Below, in pieces: positions 1 to 10,247 of a stretch of 64,000 nucleotides of DNA. Source of the DNA: Paraburkholderia sp. NMBU_R16 (GTDB lineage: Bacteria; Pseudomonadota; Gammaproteobacteria; Burkholderiales; Burkholderiaceae). Position 1 is the first letter of the stretch. Every line of letters starts with the position of its first letter. A program made the translations under genes and the position numbers. The stretch spans positions 1-64,000 of the forward strand of contig NZ_JAAAYE010000032.1 in assembly GCF_013282575.1 (NCBI RefSeq), read 5' to 3'. The notes under the pieces are model-generated. The model ran no database searches. It worked only from the letters and a program-made list of their open reading frames with translations, and was not told where the DNA came from.

Positions 1-120
1 GCCCGCAAAGGCGACGGCGAGCCTGGCGTCAAGACCATCTGGCTAGGCATGCAGCGCGTGGTGGATTTTGCTGCTGGTATCAGATACGCGCGTGAGCTCG
101 AGCAGCAGACTTGTGTGTAA
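1..120 (+). mobile_element. 3' end of an IS4-type transposase (cut by window edge)
   Basis: Frame 1 is open from the first base to a TAA at 118-120. It encodes 39 residues containing RKGDGEPGVKTIW followed by LGMQRVVDFAAGIRYARE, which I recognise as the C-terminal tail of IS4-type DDE transposases common in Burkholderiales. The catalytic core lies upstream of the window, so whether the element is intact cannot be judged. The next gene begins only 16 bases after this stop, so the element, or a remnant of it, abuts the transporter gene and may have replaced its native promoter region. Confidence 0.65.
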
Positions 121-136
121 TGGAATGCCGTTAACC

Positions 137-2053
137 ATGGCGACCGATGCGCGCCGAGCCCCACGTCACGATCATTCTCAGTTCGGTTTGCTCACAGAGC
201 GCCGTTTCGCCCCGTTTTTCTGGACGCAGTTTCTCGGGGCGCTGAACGACAACGTATTCAAAGTCGGCTTTACGTCGCTCGTGACCTATGAGACGGCGCG
301 GTTTTCGGGTGTCGACGCAAAAACGGCCGCTTTTCTGATTTCCGCGATCTTCATTTTGCCGTTCGTCCTTTTTTCTGCAACGTCGGGGCAAATCGCTGAT
401 AAATACGATAAAGCGACGCTGACACGCTTCGTCAAAACGTTCGAAATCGCGGTGATGCTGGTGGGCGCCGCCGGGTTCGCGCTTCATCATGCCGTGCTGC
501 TGTATCTGTGCACCTTTCTGATGGGCGTGCATTCGACGTTGTTCGGCCCCGTCAAATATGCGTATTTACCCCAGCATCTCGATCAGCGGGAACTCGTCGG
601 CGGAAACGGGCTCGTGGAAATGGGTACGTTCGTGGCCATTCTCATCGGCACGATCGTGGGAGGCATTGCCGCAGCCTTCGCCACGCACGGCGCGCTCGCG
701 CTCGCCGTCGTCTGCGTGGCCGTCGCATGTGCGGGGCGGGCCATCTCGAGTGCGGTTCCGGCAACACCGGCGCCTCAGCCCGAGCTGCGCATCAATTGGA
801 ACCCGGTCACGGAGACGCTGCGCAATCTCGCACTGGCCCGTGAGAATCGAACGGTATTCCTGAGCCTGCTGGGTATTTCATGGCTCTGGTTTGTCGGCGC
901 AACGTTTCTGACTTCGTTCTTCAGCTTCGCGAAAGACGTGCTATCGGCCAATCCCGATGTCGTCACCGTTTTGCTCGCAACGTTTTCGCTGGGGATCGGC
1001 GGCGGTTCGCTGCTTTGCGAGCGGCTCTCGAACCGGCGCGTCGAAGTCGGTCTCGTGCCGCTCGGCTCGATCGGCATGAGCGTCTTCGCCATCGACCTCT
1101 ATTTTGCGAGCCATGCCTTGCCGAGCGCCGGGCACCTGCTCGACGTCGCCCAGTTTCTGAGCCGGCCGGCGCACTGGCGCATACTCGCGGATCTGTTCCT
1201 GCTCGCCATGTTCGGCGGTTTTTACAGCGTACCGCTCTATGCGCTGATTCAAAGCCGCAGCCAGCCCACGCATCGCGCCCGGATCATCGCGGCCAACAAC
1301 ATTCTCAATGCGCTGTTCATGGTGGTGTCGGCGCTGATGGCCATCGCGTTGACATCGTTGGGCGTGCGCATCCCCGGTATCTTCCTGACGACGGCACTGC
1401 TCAACGCCGTGGTGGCCATTTACATCTATTCGCTCGTGCCCGAGTTCCTGCTGCGCTTCGTGGCGTGGGTGCTCGTGCATACCTTCTACCGGATCCGCCT
1501 CGTGCACGCGGAGCGTATTCCGGAGACAGGGCCGGCGGTGCTCGTCTGCAATCATGTGAGCTATGTCGATGCGCTCGTCATCATGGCCGGCAGCCCGCGG
1601 CCGATCCGCTTCGTCATGGATCACCGCATTTTCGAAAAGCCGTTCGCCGGCTGGGTCTTTCGTCATGCGAAGGCCATTCCGATCGCTCCGACCCATGAGA
1701 ACGCGGCGCTGCTCGAGCGCGCATACGACGCTTGTGCCGAGGCGCTTGCGCAAGGAGACCTCGTATGCATCTTTCCCGAAGGCAAGCTGACGGCCACGGG
1801 GGAGATCAACGCTTTTCGCCACGGTGTGACGCGCATCGTCGAGCGTACGCCCGTGCCGGTCATTCCCATGGCCCTGCGTGGGTTGTGGGGCAGCGTGTTC
1901 TCGCGGCACGCCGATGCGCGCTGGCCCCGGCCGCTGCGCAAGGGGATGACGAGCCGCCTGAGCCTGGCCGTTGGCGAGCCGATGGAGCCGTCAGCCGCGG
2001 CGCCCGAGGTGCTGCAGACCATCGTGACAGGCCTGCGGGGGCCGCGCAAATAA
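137..2053 (+). CDS. MFS lysophospholipid transporter fused to 1-acylglycerol-3-phosphate acyltransferase (LplT-PlsC type)
   Basis: A two-part inner-membrane protein of 638 aa. Residues about 15-420 form an MFS transporter with many hydrophobic segments and an early FFWTQFLGALNDN motif typical of LplT-like lysophospholipid flippases. Residues about 430-638 form a PlsC-type acyltransferase with the HX4D catalytic pair (H473, D478 in NHVSYVDA) and FPEG at 546-549. Known family role: import of lysophospholipids and their re-acylation. The AMP-ligase part found in Aas-type fusions is absent. ATG at 137 was preferred over 125 and an upstream start at 68 because family similarity begins shortly after it; none has a clear ribosome-binding site. 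It is tandem with aroC, about 105 bases apart. Confidence 0.85.
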   Translation: MATDARRAPRHDHSQFGLLTERRFAPFFWTQFLGALNDNVFKVGFTSLVTYETARFSGVDAKTAAFLISAIFILPFVLFSATSGQIADKYDKATLTRFVKTFEIAVMLVGAAGFALHHAVLLYLCTFLMGVHSTLFGPVKYAYLPQHLDQRELVGGNGLVEMGTFVAILIGTIVGGIAAAFATHGALALAVVCVAVACAGRAISSAVPATPAPQPELRINWNPVTETLRNLALARENRTVFLSLLGISWLWFVGATFLTSFFSFAKDVLSANPDVVTVLLATFSLGIGGGSLLCERLSNRRVEVGLVPLGSIGMSVFAIDLYFASHALPSAGHLLDVAQFLSRPAHWRILADLFLLAMFGGFYSVPLYALIQSRSQPTHRARIIAANNILNALFMVVSALMAIALTSLGVRIPGIFLTTALLNAVVAIYIYSLVPEFLLRFVAWVLVHTFYRIRLVHAERIPETGPAVLVCNHVSYVDALVIMAGSPRPIRFVMDHRIFEKPFAGWVFRHAKAIPIAPTHENAALLERAYDACAEALAQGDLVCIFPEGKLTATGEINAFRHGVTRIVERTPVPVIPMALRGLWGSVFSRHADARWPRPLRKGMTSRLSLAVGEPMEPSAAAPEVLQTIVTGLRGPRK

Positions 2054-2158
2054 AACGTCGGGGCCCGCGCGCGATGGCGGCGGCGCACGCGGTGCAAGCT
2101 TGGCGCCCGGGCAGGGCATAATATCGGTCTTTCCCGCATTTTTCGTAAGGCCACGTCC

Positions 2159-3259
2159 ATGTCCGGCAACACTCTTGGCACGCTCTTCACCGTTACGACG
2201 TTCGGCGAATCGCATGGCCCGGCCATCGGCTGCGTCGTCGATGGCTGTCCGCCCGGCATGGCGCTGACCGAGGCCGATATTCAATTGGAGCTCGATCGCC
2301 GCAAGCCCGGCACGTCGCGGCATGTGACGCAACGCCATGAAGAGGACAAGGTCGAGATTCTGTCCGGCGTGTTCGAGGGTGTGACGACGGGCGCACCGAT
2401 CGCACTGCTGATCCGCAATACCGATCAGCGCAGCAAGGACTATGGCAACATCGCCGAGACATTTCGTCCCGGCCATGCCGATTACACCTATTGGCACAAG
2501 TATGGCGTGCGCGACTATCGTGGCGGTGGCCGCTCCTCGGCCCGTTTGACGGCGCCGACCGTCGCGGCCGGTGCGGTGGCGAAGAAATGGCTGCGCGAGC
2601 GGCTTGGCGTCGAAGTGCGCGGGTACATGAGCGCGCTCGGCGAAATCGACGTACCGTTCGTCGATTGGTCGCATGTGCGCGAGAATCCGTTCTTCGTCCC
2701 GAATGCCGACATCGTGCCGAGGCTCGAGGAATACATGGATGCGCTGCGCAAAGAGGGCGATTCGATCGGCGCACGCATCAATGTCGTCGCGAGCGGTGTA
2801 CCCGTGGGTCTCGGCGAGCCGCTCTTCGACAGGCTCGATGCCGATATCGCGCATGCGATGATGGGCATCAATGCCGTGAAGGGTGTCGAGATCGGCGCGG
2901 GCTTCGCCAGTGTTGCGCAGCGCGGTTCCGAGCATGGCGACGAATTGACGCCCGCGGGATTTGTCGGCAATCGGGCCGGCGGCATTCTCGGTGGCATTTC
3001 GACGGGCCAGGATATTACGGTGTCGATTGCGATCAAGCCGACGTCGAGCATCCGCACGCCGCGCCGCTCGATCGACAAAGCGGGGCAACCGGTTGTCGTC
3101 GAGACGTTCGGCCGGCACGACCCCTGTGTCGGTATTCGCGCCACGCCGATCGCCGAGGCGATGCTCGCGCTCGTGCTGATCGATCATGCGCTGCGTCATC
3201 GCGCGCAGTGCGGCGACGTGAGCGTCGCCACGCCGAAGATTGCGGCAAGCGCACCCTGA
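2159..3259 (+). CDS. aroC: Chorismate synthase
   Basis: Converts 5-enolpyruvylshikimate-3-phosphate to chorismate, the last shared step of aromatic amino-acid, folate and quinone synthesis, using reduced FMN in the cytoplasm. The 366-aa length is normal. Signature segments are visible: [14 protein letters not shown] near residue 17, [11 protein letters not shown] in the first third, and [15 protein letters not shown] near the C-terminus. The ATG at 2159 gives the canonical N-terminus [17 protein letters not shown] hexamer at 2117-2122 may be the -10 of its promoter, but no convincing -35 is seen. A strong terminator follows at 3303-3338. Confidence 0.97.
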   Translation: MSGNTLGTLFTVTTFGESHGPAIGCVVDGCPPGMALTEADIQLELDRRKPGTSRHVTQRHEEDKVEILSGVFEGVTTGAPIALLIRNTDQRSKDYGNIAETFRPGHADYTYWHKYGVRDYRGGGRSSARLTAPTVAAGAVAKKWLRERLGVEVRGYMSALGEIDVPFVDWSHVRENPFFVPNADIVPRLEEYMDALRKEGDSIGARINVVASGVPVGLGEPLFDRLDADIAHAMMGINAVKGVEIGAGFASVAQRGSEHGDELTPAGFVGNRAGGILGGISTGQDITVSIAIKPTSSIRTPRRSIDKAGQPVVVETFGRHDPCVGIRATPIAEAMLALVLIDHALRHRAQCGDVSVATPKIAASAP

Positions 3260-3302
3260 TCGTCCGAAGGTTGTTCTCGGCGCGGTTCGGCCGTGACAAA
3301 AG

Positions 3303-3338
3303 AAACGGGCGCGGGTCTCGATGGACCCGCGCCCGTTT
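3303..3338. terminator. Bidirectional intrinsic terminator between aroC and ETF-QO
   Basis: A perfect 15-bp inverted repeat (arms 3303-3317 and 3324-3338, six-base loop) flanked by A-run and T-run, so it can end transcription from aroC on the plus strand and from the converging ETF-QO gene on the minus strand. Confidence 0.9.
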
Positions 3339-3379
3339 TGGTCTGTGCGGCGCGGGATCGTCCGGGCCGCCGTACCGCG

Positions 3380-5053
3380 TCACATGTTCGCGTAGTTGGG
3401 CCCGCCGCCGCCTTCGGGCGTGACCCAGACGATGTTTTGCGTCGGATCCTTGATATCGCACGTCTTGCAATGCACGCAATTTTGCGCATTGATGACGAGT
3501 CGGTCGCTCCCGTCGTCGTTCTTGACGAACTCGTACACGGCCGCGGGACAGTACCGTGCCTCAGGCCCGGCGTAGGTCCGTAGATTCACGTTGACAGGCA
3601 CCGACGGATCCTTCAGCGTCAAATGCGCCGGCTGATTCTCCTCGTGATTCGTGTTCGACAGGAAGACTGACGAAAGCCGATCGAAGGTGAGTTTGCCGTC
3701 GGGCTTCGGATAAGCGATCGGCGCGCACTGCGCGGCGGGCTTGAGCATCTCATGGTCGCGGTGCTTGTGATGGAGCGTCCATGGCACGTTGCCGCCGAAG
3801 AGCTTTTGCTCGATGCCGACCATTAGCGTGCCGAGATAGAGCCCCTTGCTCATCCACTGCTTGAAGTTGCGCGCGCGGTTGAGTTCTTCATGCAGCCATG
3901 AGGATTTGAATGCCTCCGGATAGGCGGCAAGCTCGTCACCGCTGCGCCCGGCCTGCACAGCTTCGAAAGCGGCCTGCGCCGCCAGCATGCCGCTCTTGAT
4001 GGCAGCATGACTTCCCTTGATGCGCGACGCATTGAGAAAGCCCGCGTCGTCGCCCACGAGCGCGCCGCCCGGAAAGACCAGCTTCGGCAACGACAGCAGG
4101 CCTCCTGCCGTGATCGCGCGCGCGCCGTAAGATACGCGCTTGCCGCCCTCCAGAAACGCGCGGATCGCCGGGTGCGTTTTGTAGCGCTGGAACTCCTCGA
4201 ACGGCGACAGATACGGATTCGTGTAACCGAGGCCGACGACAAAGCCCACGACGACCTGGTTGTTCTCGGCGTGATAGAGAAACGAGCCGCCGTAGGTTTG
4301 CGTATCGAGCGGCCAGCCGGCCGTATGGATGACGAGCCCGGGCTGGTGCTTGGCCGGATCGATCTCCCAGAGTTCCTTGGTGCCGATGCCGTAGACCTGC
4401 GGGTCGGCGTCTTTGTTGAGTTCCCACTTCTCCATGAGCTGGCGCCCGAGGTGCCCGCGCGCACCTTCGCAAAAAAGCGTGTACTTCGCGTGCAGCTCCA
4501 TACCGAGCTGAAAGTTCCCGGTGGGCTCGCCGTCCTTGCCAACGCCCATGTTGCCGGTGGCGACGCCCTTGACCGAGCCGTCGTCGTTATAGAGCACTTC
4601 GGCCGCGGCAAAGCCGGGGAAGATTTCCACGCCGAGCGCTTCGGCCATCGTCCCCAGCCAGCGCGTCACATTGCCCAGGCTCACGACATAGTTGCCGTGG
4701 TTCTTGAAGTTCTCGGGTAAAGCCCAGTTCGGCGTCTTGACGGCCCCTTTTTCCGAGAGGAATAGAAAGCGGTCTTCGGTGACCGGCACGGTCAGCGGCG
4801 CGCCTTTTTCCTTCCAGTCGGGAATGAGTTCGGTGAGCGCGCGCGGGTCCATGACGGCGCCCGAGAGGATGTGCGCACCGATCTCGGAGCCTTTCTCCAG
4901 CACGCAGACGCCAATCTCGACGCCTTTTTCCTGCGCGAGCTGTTTGAGCCGGATGGCCGCCGAAAGTCCCGCGGGGCCGCCGCCCACGATCACGACGTCG
5001 TATTCCATCGATTCGCGCGGGCCGTACTGCTCGACGAGACGCTCGGGGGTCAT
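3380..5053 (-). CDS. Electron transfer flavoprotein-ubiquinone oxidoreductase
   Basis: Membrane-associated flavo-iron-sulfur enzyme that passes electrons from reduced ETF, loaded by acyl-CoA and amino-acid dehydrogenases, to ubiquinone. The 557-aa length fits the bacterial family. An FAD Rossmann motif GGGPAG lies at residues 24-29. The C-terminal 4Fe-4S site shows NCVHCKTCDIKDP (cysteines about 526, 529, 532) with a further cysteine upstream in RYCPAAVY. The minus-strand ATG is preceded by an AGGAG ribosome-binding site. It is divergent from the SDR gene with a 190-base shared upstream region, and converges on aroC across a terminator. Confidence 0.95.
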   Translation of the reverse strand: MTPERLVEQYGPRESMEYDVVIVGGGPAGLSAAIRLKQLAQEKGVEIGVCVLEKGSEIGAHILSGAVMDPRALTELIPDWKEKGAPLTVPVTEDRFLFLSEKGAVKTPNWALPENFKNHGNYVVSLGNVTRWLGTMAEALGVEIFPGFAAAEVLYNDDGSVKGVATGNMGVGKDGEPTGNFQLGMELHAKYTLFCEGARGHLGRQLMEKWELNKDADPQVYGIGTKELWEIDPAKHQPGLVIHTAGWPLDTQTYGGSFLYHAENNQVVVGFVVGLGYTNPYLSPFEEFQRYKTHPAIRAFLEGGKRVSYGARAITAGGLLSLPKLVFPGGALVGDDAGFLNASRIKGSHAAIKSGMLAAQAAFEAVQAGRSGDELAAYPEAFKSSWLHEELNRARNFKQWMSKGLYLGTLMVGIEQKLFGGNVPWTLHHKHRDHEMLKPAAQCAPIAYPKPDGKLTFDRLSSVFLSNTNHEENQPAHLTLKDPSVPVNVNLRTYAGPEARYCPAAVYEFVKNDDGSDRLVINAQNCVHCKTCDIKDPTQNIVWVTPEGGGGPNYANM

Positions 5054-5244
5054 TGGGGCTCCTTAGCCGTTAGAATGCTTTTTTCGGGTTCGTATTGTCA
5101 GCGAACGAAGAGGGCGCTGCAACCGAATGAGTCAACATTAGCACGACCGTTCTATTTTTGTGATAGAGTGCCCCCTCTGTTGTCGGGCCGATATCGCGTG
5201 CGCGTCGCCGCAAACGTACAACCTAATCGATAAAGGGATCGACA

Positions 5245-6024
5245 ATGGGCCGTTCGATCAATCTGGAAGGCAAAGTTGCACTGATCACGGGCGCCTCGAG
5301 CGGCCTCGGCAAGCGTTTCGCGCTGGTGCTGTCGCAGGCCGGGGCGAAAGTGGTGTTGGCGAGCCGCCGCGTCGAGCGGCTCAAGGAGCTGCGGGCCGAG
5401 ATCGAAGCGTCGGGCGGCGCCGCGCATGTCGTCTCGCTCGATGTGACGGACTATCAGAGCATCCGCTCGGCCGTCGCGCATGCGGAGACCGAGGCAGGCA
5501 CGATCGATATTCTCGTGAACAATTCGGGCGTATCGACGACGCAAAAGCTCACCGAAGTCACGCCGGCGGATTTCGAATACGTATTCGATACGAATACGCG
5601 CGGTGCGTTCTTCGTGGCACAGGAAGTGGCCAAGCGAATGATCATGCGCTCCGCGTCGGCCAATCACAAGCCGCCGTACCGGATCGTCAATATCGCATCG
5701 GTCGCGGGTTTGCGTGTCTTGCCGCAGATCGGACTCTATTCGATGAGCAAGGCGGCGGTCGTGCAGATGACGCGTGCCATGGCGCTCGAATGGGGCCGCC
5801 ACGGCATCAACGTCAACGCGATCTGCCCGGGCTACATCGACACCGAGATCAACCATCATCTCTGGTCGACCGATCACGGGCAAAAGCTGCTGTCGATGCT
5901 GCCCCGCAGGCGCGTCGGCAAGCCGGAAGACCTCGATGGCTTGTTGATGCTGCTTGCGGCGGATGAATCGCAATTCATCAACGGCGCGGTGATCTCCGCC
6001 GACGACGGTTTCGCGCTGGCGTAA
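5245..6024 (+). CDS. SDR-family NAD(P)-dependent oxidoreductase
   Basis: Classical short-chain dehydrogenase of 259 aa. The cofactor motif TGASSGLG lies at residues 15-22, the NNSG motif around 92, and the catalytic YxxxK at Y165-K169 (YSMSK). The substrate cannot be read from sequence. An AAAGGGA ribosome-binding site precedes the ATG. It is followed after about 90 bases by a hotdog thioesterase on the same strand, an arrangement suggesting action on an acyl-CoA or ketoacyl substrate; that is inference. Confidence 0.85.
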   Translation: MGRSINLEGKVALITGASSGLGKRFALVLSQAGAKVVLASRRVERLKELRAEIEASGGAAHVVSLDVTDYQSIRSAVAHAETEAGTIDILVNNSGVSTTQKLTEVTPADFEYVFDTNTRGAFFVAQEVAKRMIMRSASANHKPPYRIVNIASVAGLRVLPQIGLYSMSKAAVVQMTRAMALEWGRHGINVNAICPGYIDTEINHHLWSTDHGQKLLSMLPRRRVGKPEDLDGLLMLLAADESQFINGAVISADDGFALA

Positions 6025-6116
6025 GCGACGAAGCGAATCGCATGAGGCGTACCGCGAAGACGCGCGCCGGTATCCGCCGTGCCTGATTTTTATTTTTGTT
6101 GAAAGAAGACGTGACG

Positions 6117-6548
<432 letters not shown>

Positions 6549-6560
6549 GCGGCGCTGCGC

Positions 6561-7106
6561 TTACTGGCCGAGCAGCCGCTGCAACAGCTCTGTTGCATTG
6601 CCGGTCCCGTATTTGCGCATGAGCCGCGCACGATAGATATCGACGGTTCGCGAGCTGATGTCGAGCGCGCGGCCGATCTGCTTGCTCGTCTTGCCGGTCG
6701 CCAGCTGCGCCGCGACTTCGCGCTCGCGCGGCGTGAGTTCGACGGCCACGCGCCGTGTGGCGCTCAAATCCTCGAACGTCCAGACCCCGGCTGCGAGCGG
6801 AGCATGACGCTCGAGCGCGCGCCCCGTGACATGGCACCAGAACAGCTCGCCGTCCGCGCGCTTCATGATGCGATCGTCGGCGTAGCTGCCTTGCGCCGTC
6901 ATGATGGGGGCGATGCGTTCGCCGATGCGCTCGAACTCATCGGGCGAAGGATAGAGCACCCGAAACGATTGGCCGATCAACGCCTCGCGATCGCACCGGA
7001 AGATTCGCGCCAGGGCGTCGTTGCAGTCTTCGATGACGCGATCTCGCGAGAGCACGAGTCCGAGCGGGGCGAGCTGAAAGGCGGTCTTGTAGTCGATTTG
7101 GGGCAT
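6561..7106 (-). CDS. PAS-LuxR family transcriptional regulator
   Basis: A 181-aa regulator with an N-terminal PAS sensor fold (about residues 10-115) and a C-terminal LuxR/GerE helix-turn-helix (about 118-178; [20 protein letters not shown]). There is no receiver domain, so it is not a standard response regulator. It is divergent from the CoA-transferase pair across about 260 bases, an arrangement that often indicates direct control of the neighbouring operon. The PAS ligand is unknown; a ketone-body or CoA-related cue is inference from the neighbours. Confidence 0.85.
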   Translation of the reverse strand: MPQIDYKTAFQLAPLGLVLSRDRVIEDCNDALARIFRCDREALIGQSFRVLYPSPDEFERIGERIAPIMTAQGSYADDRIMKRADGELFWCHVTGRALERHAPLAAGVWTFEDLSATRRVAVELTPREREVAAQLATGKTSKQIGRALDISSRTVDIYRARLMRKYGTGNATELLQRLLGQ

Positions 7107-7365
7107 GGTCTGCGAAGCGCTGCCGCGAAAGGCTGGGCGGGCCTTTCACCTATGTATTTTTGCGTATTGTGCCGCACGCGTCGGCCATCTTACCCTTTTG
7201 CCCATCGTGAGAGGCGCGAAGCGAGGTAGGCGAGGGCCACGTCGACGCGGCAGCCAATCGACCATTGGCCCCCGGACGACTAGAATGGTCGAGCGTCGAG
7301 GCTTCGCGCGACGCATGCTGACACGGCTGCGTATCCGCCAATTCCAATCGTGGAAGGACAATGAG

Positions 7366-8070
7366 ATGAACAAGGTTTATCCAAGCGCGTCCGCCGCACT
7401 TCAAGACATCGTGAAAGACGGGCAGACTTTTGCCGTGGGCGGCTTCGGCCTATGCGGCATTCCGGAGGCGCTCATCGCGGCGTTGCGCGACTCTGGCGTG
7501 AAAGGCCTCACCTGTATCAGCAACAATGCCGGGGTCGACGGCTTCGGCCTCGGCCTGCTGCTCGAGACGCGACAAATCAACAAGATGATTTCTTCCTACG
7601 TCGGCGAGAACAAGGAATTCGAGCGCCAGTATCTCGCAGGCGAACTCGAGCTCGAATTCACGCCGCAAGGGACGCTCGCCGAGAAGCTGCGCGCGGGCGG
7701 CGCGGGCATTCCGGCGTTCTACACGAACACCGGATACGGCACCATCATCGCCGAGGGTAAGGAAACGCGTCAGTTCGGCGAAAACTTCTATGTGCTCGAG
7801 CGTTCGCTGACGGCGGACGTGGCGCTCGTCAAGGCGTGGAAGGCGGACAAGTCCGGCAACCTCGTGTTCCGGCGCACCGCGCGCAACTTCAACCCGATGT
7901 GCGCGATGGCCGGTCGCATCACCGTGGCGGAAGTCGAAGAGATCGTCGATGTCGGCGCGCTCGATCCCGATGCGATCCACACCCCCGGAATTTTCGTGCA
8001 ACGCATCGTGCTCAATGCGCACCCGGAGAAACGCATCGAACAACGCGTCGTGCGCGCGAAGGGAGACTGA
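7366..8070 (+). CDS. scoA: 3-oxoacid CoA-transferase subunit A
   Basis: Alpha subunit of succinyl-CoA:3-ketoacid CoA-transferase, which moves CoA from succinyl-CoA to acetoacetate in ketone-body and polyhydroxybutyrate breakdown. 234 aa with the glycine-rich [10 protein letters not shown] segment near residue 25 and GFYTNTG-like region [10 protein letters not shown] about 120. The ATG at 7366 follows a GGAAGGACAATGA stretch; a longer upstream frame is open but has no family similarity. The stop lies one base before the subunit B start, so the two are translationally coupled. Confidence 0.93.
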   Translation: MNKVYPSASAALQDIVKDGQTFAVGGFGLCGIPEALIAALRDSGVKGLTCISNNAGVDGFGLGLLLETRQINKMISSYVGENKEFERQYLAGELELEFTPQGTLAEKLRAGGAGIPAFYTNTGYGTIIAEGKETRQFGENFYVLERSLTADVALVKAWKADKSGNLVFRRTARNFNPMCAMAGRITVAEVEEIVDVGALDPDAIHTPGIFVQRIVLNAHPEKRIEQRVVRAKGD

Positions 8071-8071
8071 C

Positions 8072-8713
8072 ATGGCATGGACTCGCGAACAAATGGCTGC
8101 GCGCGCGGCGCAGGAGCTGCAGGACGGTTACTACGTCAATCTGGGCATCGGCTTGCCTACGCTCGTGGCCAACTACGTTCCGGCCGGTATCGAAGTGTGG
8201 CTGCAGTCGGAAAACGGTCTGCTAGGCATCGGCCCGTCGCCGACCGAGGACGAGATCGATCCCGATCTGATCAACGCCGGTAAGCAGACGATCACGACGT
8301 TGCCCGGTTCGTCGATTTTCTCGTCGGCCGACTCGTTCGCGATGATTCGCGGCGGTCACATCAATTTGGCCATCCTCGGGGCGATGCAGGTCAGCAAGAC
8401 CGGGGATCTCGCCAACTGGATGATTCCCGGCAAGATGATCAAGGGAATGGGCGGTGCCATGGATCTCGTGGCGGGCGTGAAACGTGTCGTGATCTTGATG
8501 GAGCATGTCGCCAAGGGCGATCAGCACAAGATCCTCGAGAGTTGCACACTGCCGCTCACCGGCGTCGGCGTGGTCGATCGGATCATCACGGATCTGGGTG
8601 TGATCGATGTCACCGAACACGGACTCAAGCTCGTCGAACTTGCGCCCGGCGTCAGCGTCGACGAAATCAAGGCCAAAACGGGGGCGCCGCTCGACGTAAG
8701 CGGTATTCACTGA
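8072..8713 (+). CDS. scoB: 3-oxoacid CoA-transferase subunit B
   Basis: Beta subunit, 213 aa, carrying the catalytic glutamate that forms the covalent glutamyl-CoA intermediate: E47 in the SENGLLG motif. NLGIGLPT near residue 23 is also typical. It is separated from scoA by a single base. An intrinsic terminator lies directly downstream at 8750-8780, closing a two-gene operon likely controlled by the divergent PAS-LuxR regulator. Confidence 0.94.
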   Translation: MAWTREQMAARAAQELQDGYYVNLGIGLPTLVANYVPAGIEVWLQSENGLLGIGPSPTEDEIDPDLINAGKQTITTLPGSSIFSSADSFAMIRGGHINLAILGAMQVSKTGDLANWMIPGKMIKGMGGAMDLVAGVKRVVILMEHVAKGDQHKILESCTLPLTGVGVVDRIITDLGVIDVTEHGLKLVELAPGVSVDEIKAKTGAPLDVSGIH

Positions 8714-8749
8714 CGGCGCCGCACGCGCGGTCCGCGCCAGACGCAATGT

Positions 8750-8780
8750 GCCGGGCCCATGCTGCGCCCGGCTTTTTTTT
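8750..8780 (+). terminator. Intrinsic terminator after scoB
   Basis: Seven-bp GC-rich stem (8750-8756 with 8766-8772) followed by eight T residues (8773-8780), just upstream of the hydrolase start. Confidence 0.85.
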
Positions 8781-8793
8781 CGAGGGTCGTTCC

Positions 8794-9720
8794 ATGAGCT
8801 CGTCGCCCGATAGCGCATCGCCCGCCCACGCTTTGCAACCCGCCGGTCCGCGCCTGCGCTGTGTGCAATGCGCAAACCCTGCCGGTTTGCATCGGATGGC
8901 CTACGCCGAGTGGGGCGACCCCGACAACGAGCGCGTGCTCGTCTGCGTGCATGGCCTCACGCGTTCGGGGCGCGATTTCGACCGCGTTGCGGCCGCGCTC
9001 TCGGATGTCTACCGCGTGGTGTGTCCCGATGTCGTCGGACGGGGCCAGTCCGATTGGCTGCCGGAGCCGAGCCGCTACGGCATCCCGCAATATGTGGCCG
9101 ACATGACGACGCTGATCGCGCGACTCGATGTCGAATCGGTCGACTGGTTCGGAACGTCGATGGGCGGCCTCATCGGCATGGCGTTGGCGGGCTTGACGGG
9201 TACACCCGTGCGCAAGCTGCTCATCAACGACGTCGGCCCGCATATCGAACCCGCGGCGCTCGCGCGGATCGGCTCGTACGTGGGGCAGCCGGTGCGCTTC
9301 GCCTCGCTCGACGAGGGCATCGATCACGCTGCGCTGCTCGCCGCTTCGTTCGGACCGCTCACGCTCGACGAATGGCGCGAGATCAATGCGCCGCTGCTGC
9401 GGCAGCGCGACGACCGCGCCTGGGAGTTTCGCTACGATCCGGGCATTGCCGTGCCGTTTACCGCTTCGACCCCGGAGGCCAATGCGGCCGGCGAGGCGAT
9501 GCTCTGGCACTTGTTCGAGGCCGCAAAAGGCCCGGTGCTCGTGGTGCGCGGGGCGTTATCGGATCTGCTCTCGCGCGAAACCGTCGCACGGATGGTGGCG
9601 CGCGGACATCAGGTGTCGAGTGTGGAAATTCCGGGCGTGGGCCATGCGCCGGCGTTTCTCGACCCGCAACAGATCGGCATTGCACGCCAGTTCTTCGTCG
9701 GTGACGGCAACGCGTCATAA
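8794..9720 (+). CDS. Alpha/beta-hydrolase
   Basis: A 308-aa hydrolase with the oxyanion segment VCVHGLTRSG, nucleophile elbow GTSMGG (S122) and catalytic histidine H284 in GVGHAPAF. The acid is probably an aspartate in the SDLLS region. The substrate is unknown; esterase or lactonase activity is plausible. The start at 8794 was chosen because similarity begins after it and the terminator of scoB lies inside any longer frame. The N-terminus includes two cysteines (RCVQCAN) not required by the fold. It is followed by a RidA-family gene. Confidence 0.82.
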   Translation: MSSSPDSASPAHALQPAGPRLRCVQCANPAGLHRMAYAEWGDPDNERVLVCVHGLTRSGRDFDRVAAALSDVYRVVCPDVVGRGQSDWLPEPSRYGIPQYVADMTTLIARLDVESVDWFGTSMGGLIGMALAGLTGTPVRKLLINDVGPHIEPAALARIGSYVGQPVRFASLDEGIDHAALLAASFGPLTLDEWREINAPLLRQRDDRAWEFRYDPGIAVPFTASTPEANAAGEAMLWHLFEAAKGPVLVVRGALSDLLSRETVARMVARGHQVSSVEIPGVGHAPAFLDPQQIGIARQFFVGDGNAS

Positions 9721-9832
9721 TAACGGTCTCGCGCGCGGCGTCTCACATTCGGCGAGGGCTGGGCGTATCCCCGGTGCCTGCCGCCGCCGTGCGTAACGAC
9801 CGATCGAGCGGTCATCGAACAGGACTTTTCAA

Positions 9833-10192
9833 ATGGCAGTCATTCGTCATCACGTCGGCAAGCGTCTTTCCGAGATCGCCATTCACAACGGCACCGTCTA
9901 TCTGGCCGGGCAGATTGCCGAGGACACCGCGCAGGATGCGGCAGGCCAGACGCGCGAAGTGCTGGGCCATATCGATCGCCTGCTCCAGGAGGCGGGTAGC
10001 GACAAGACGCACTTGCTGTCAGTACAAATCTATCTCGCCGATATGGCGCATTTCCCTGCAATGAATGCCGTATGGGACGAGTGGGTCGCGCAGGGCAACA
10101 CGCCGCCGCGCGCCACCGTCGAGGCGAAACTCGCCAACCCTGACTGCCTCGTGGAAATCGTCGTCGTCGCGGCACAAAAGCAAAACAGCTGA
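9833..10192 (+). CDS. RidA/YjgF/UK114 family protein
   Basis: Compact 119-aa member of the RidA superfamily, trimeric enzymes that hydrolyse reactive enamine/imine intermediates. Typical features are the N-terminal NGTVYLAGQ segment and a C-terminal PPRATVEAKLANPDCLVEI region. The usual catalytic arginine aligns with R in PPRAT. It sits 55 bases before relA on the same strand; co-transcription is possible. Subgroup and substrate are not resolved from sequence. Confidence 0.88.
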   Translation: MAVIRHHVGKRLSEIAIHNGTVYLAGQIAEDTAQDAAGQTREVLGHIDRLLQEAGSDKTHLLSVQIYLADMAHFPAMNAVWDEWVAQGNTPPRATVEAKLANPDCLVEIVVVAAQKQNS

Positions 10193-10247
10193 GCGGCCTG
10201 CGGGTGCGCGTGCGAGGGCTGCCTCGCCTGAGAAAGTGGGCTTCACG

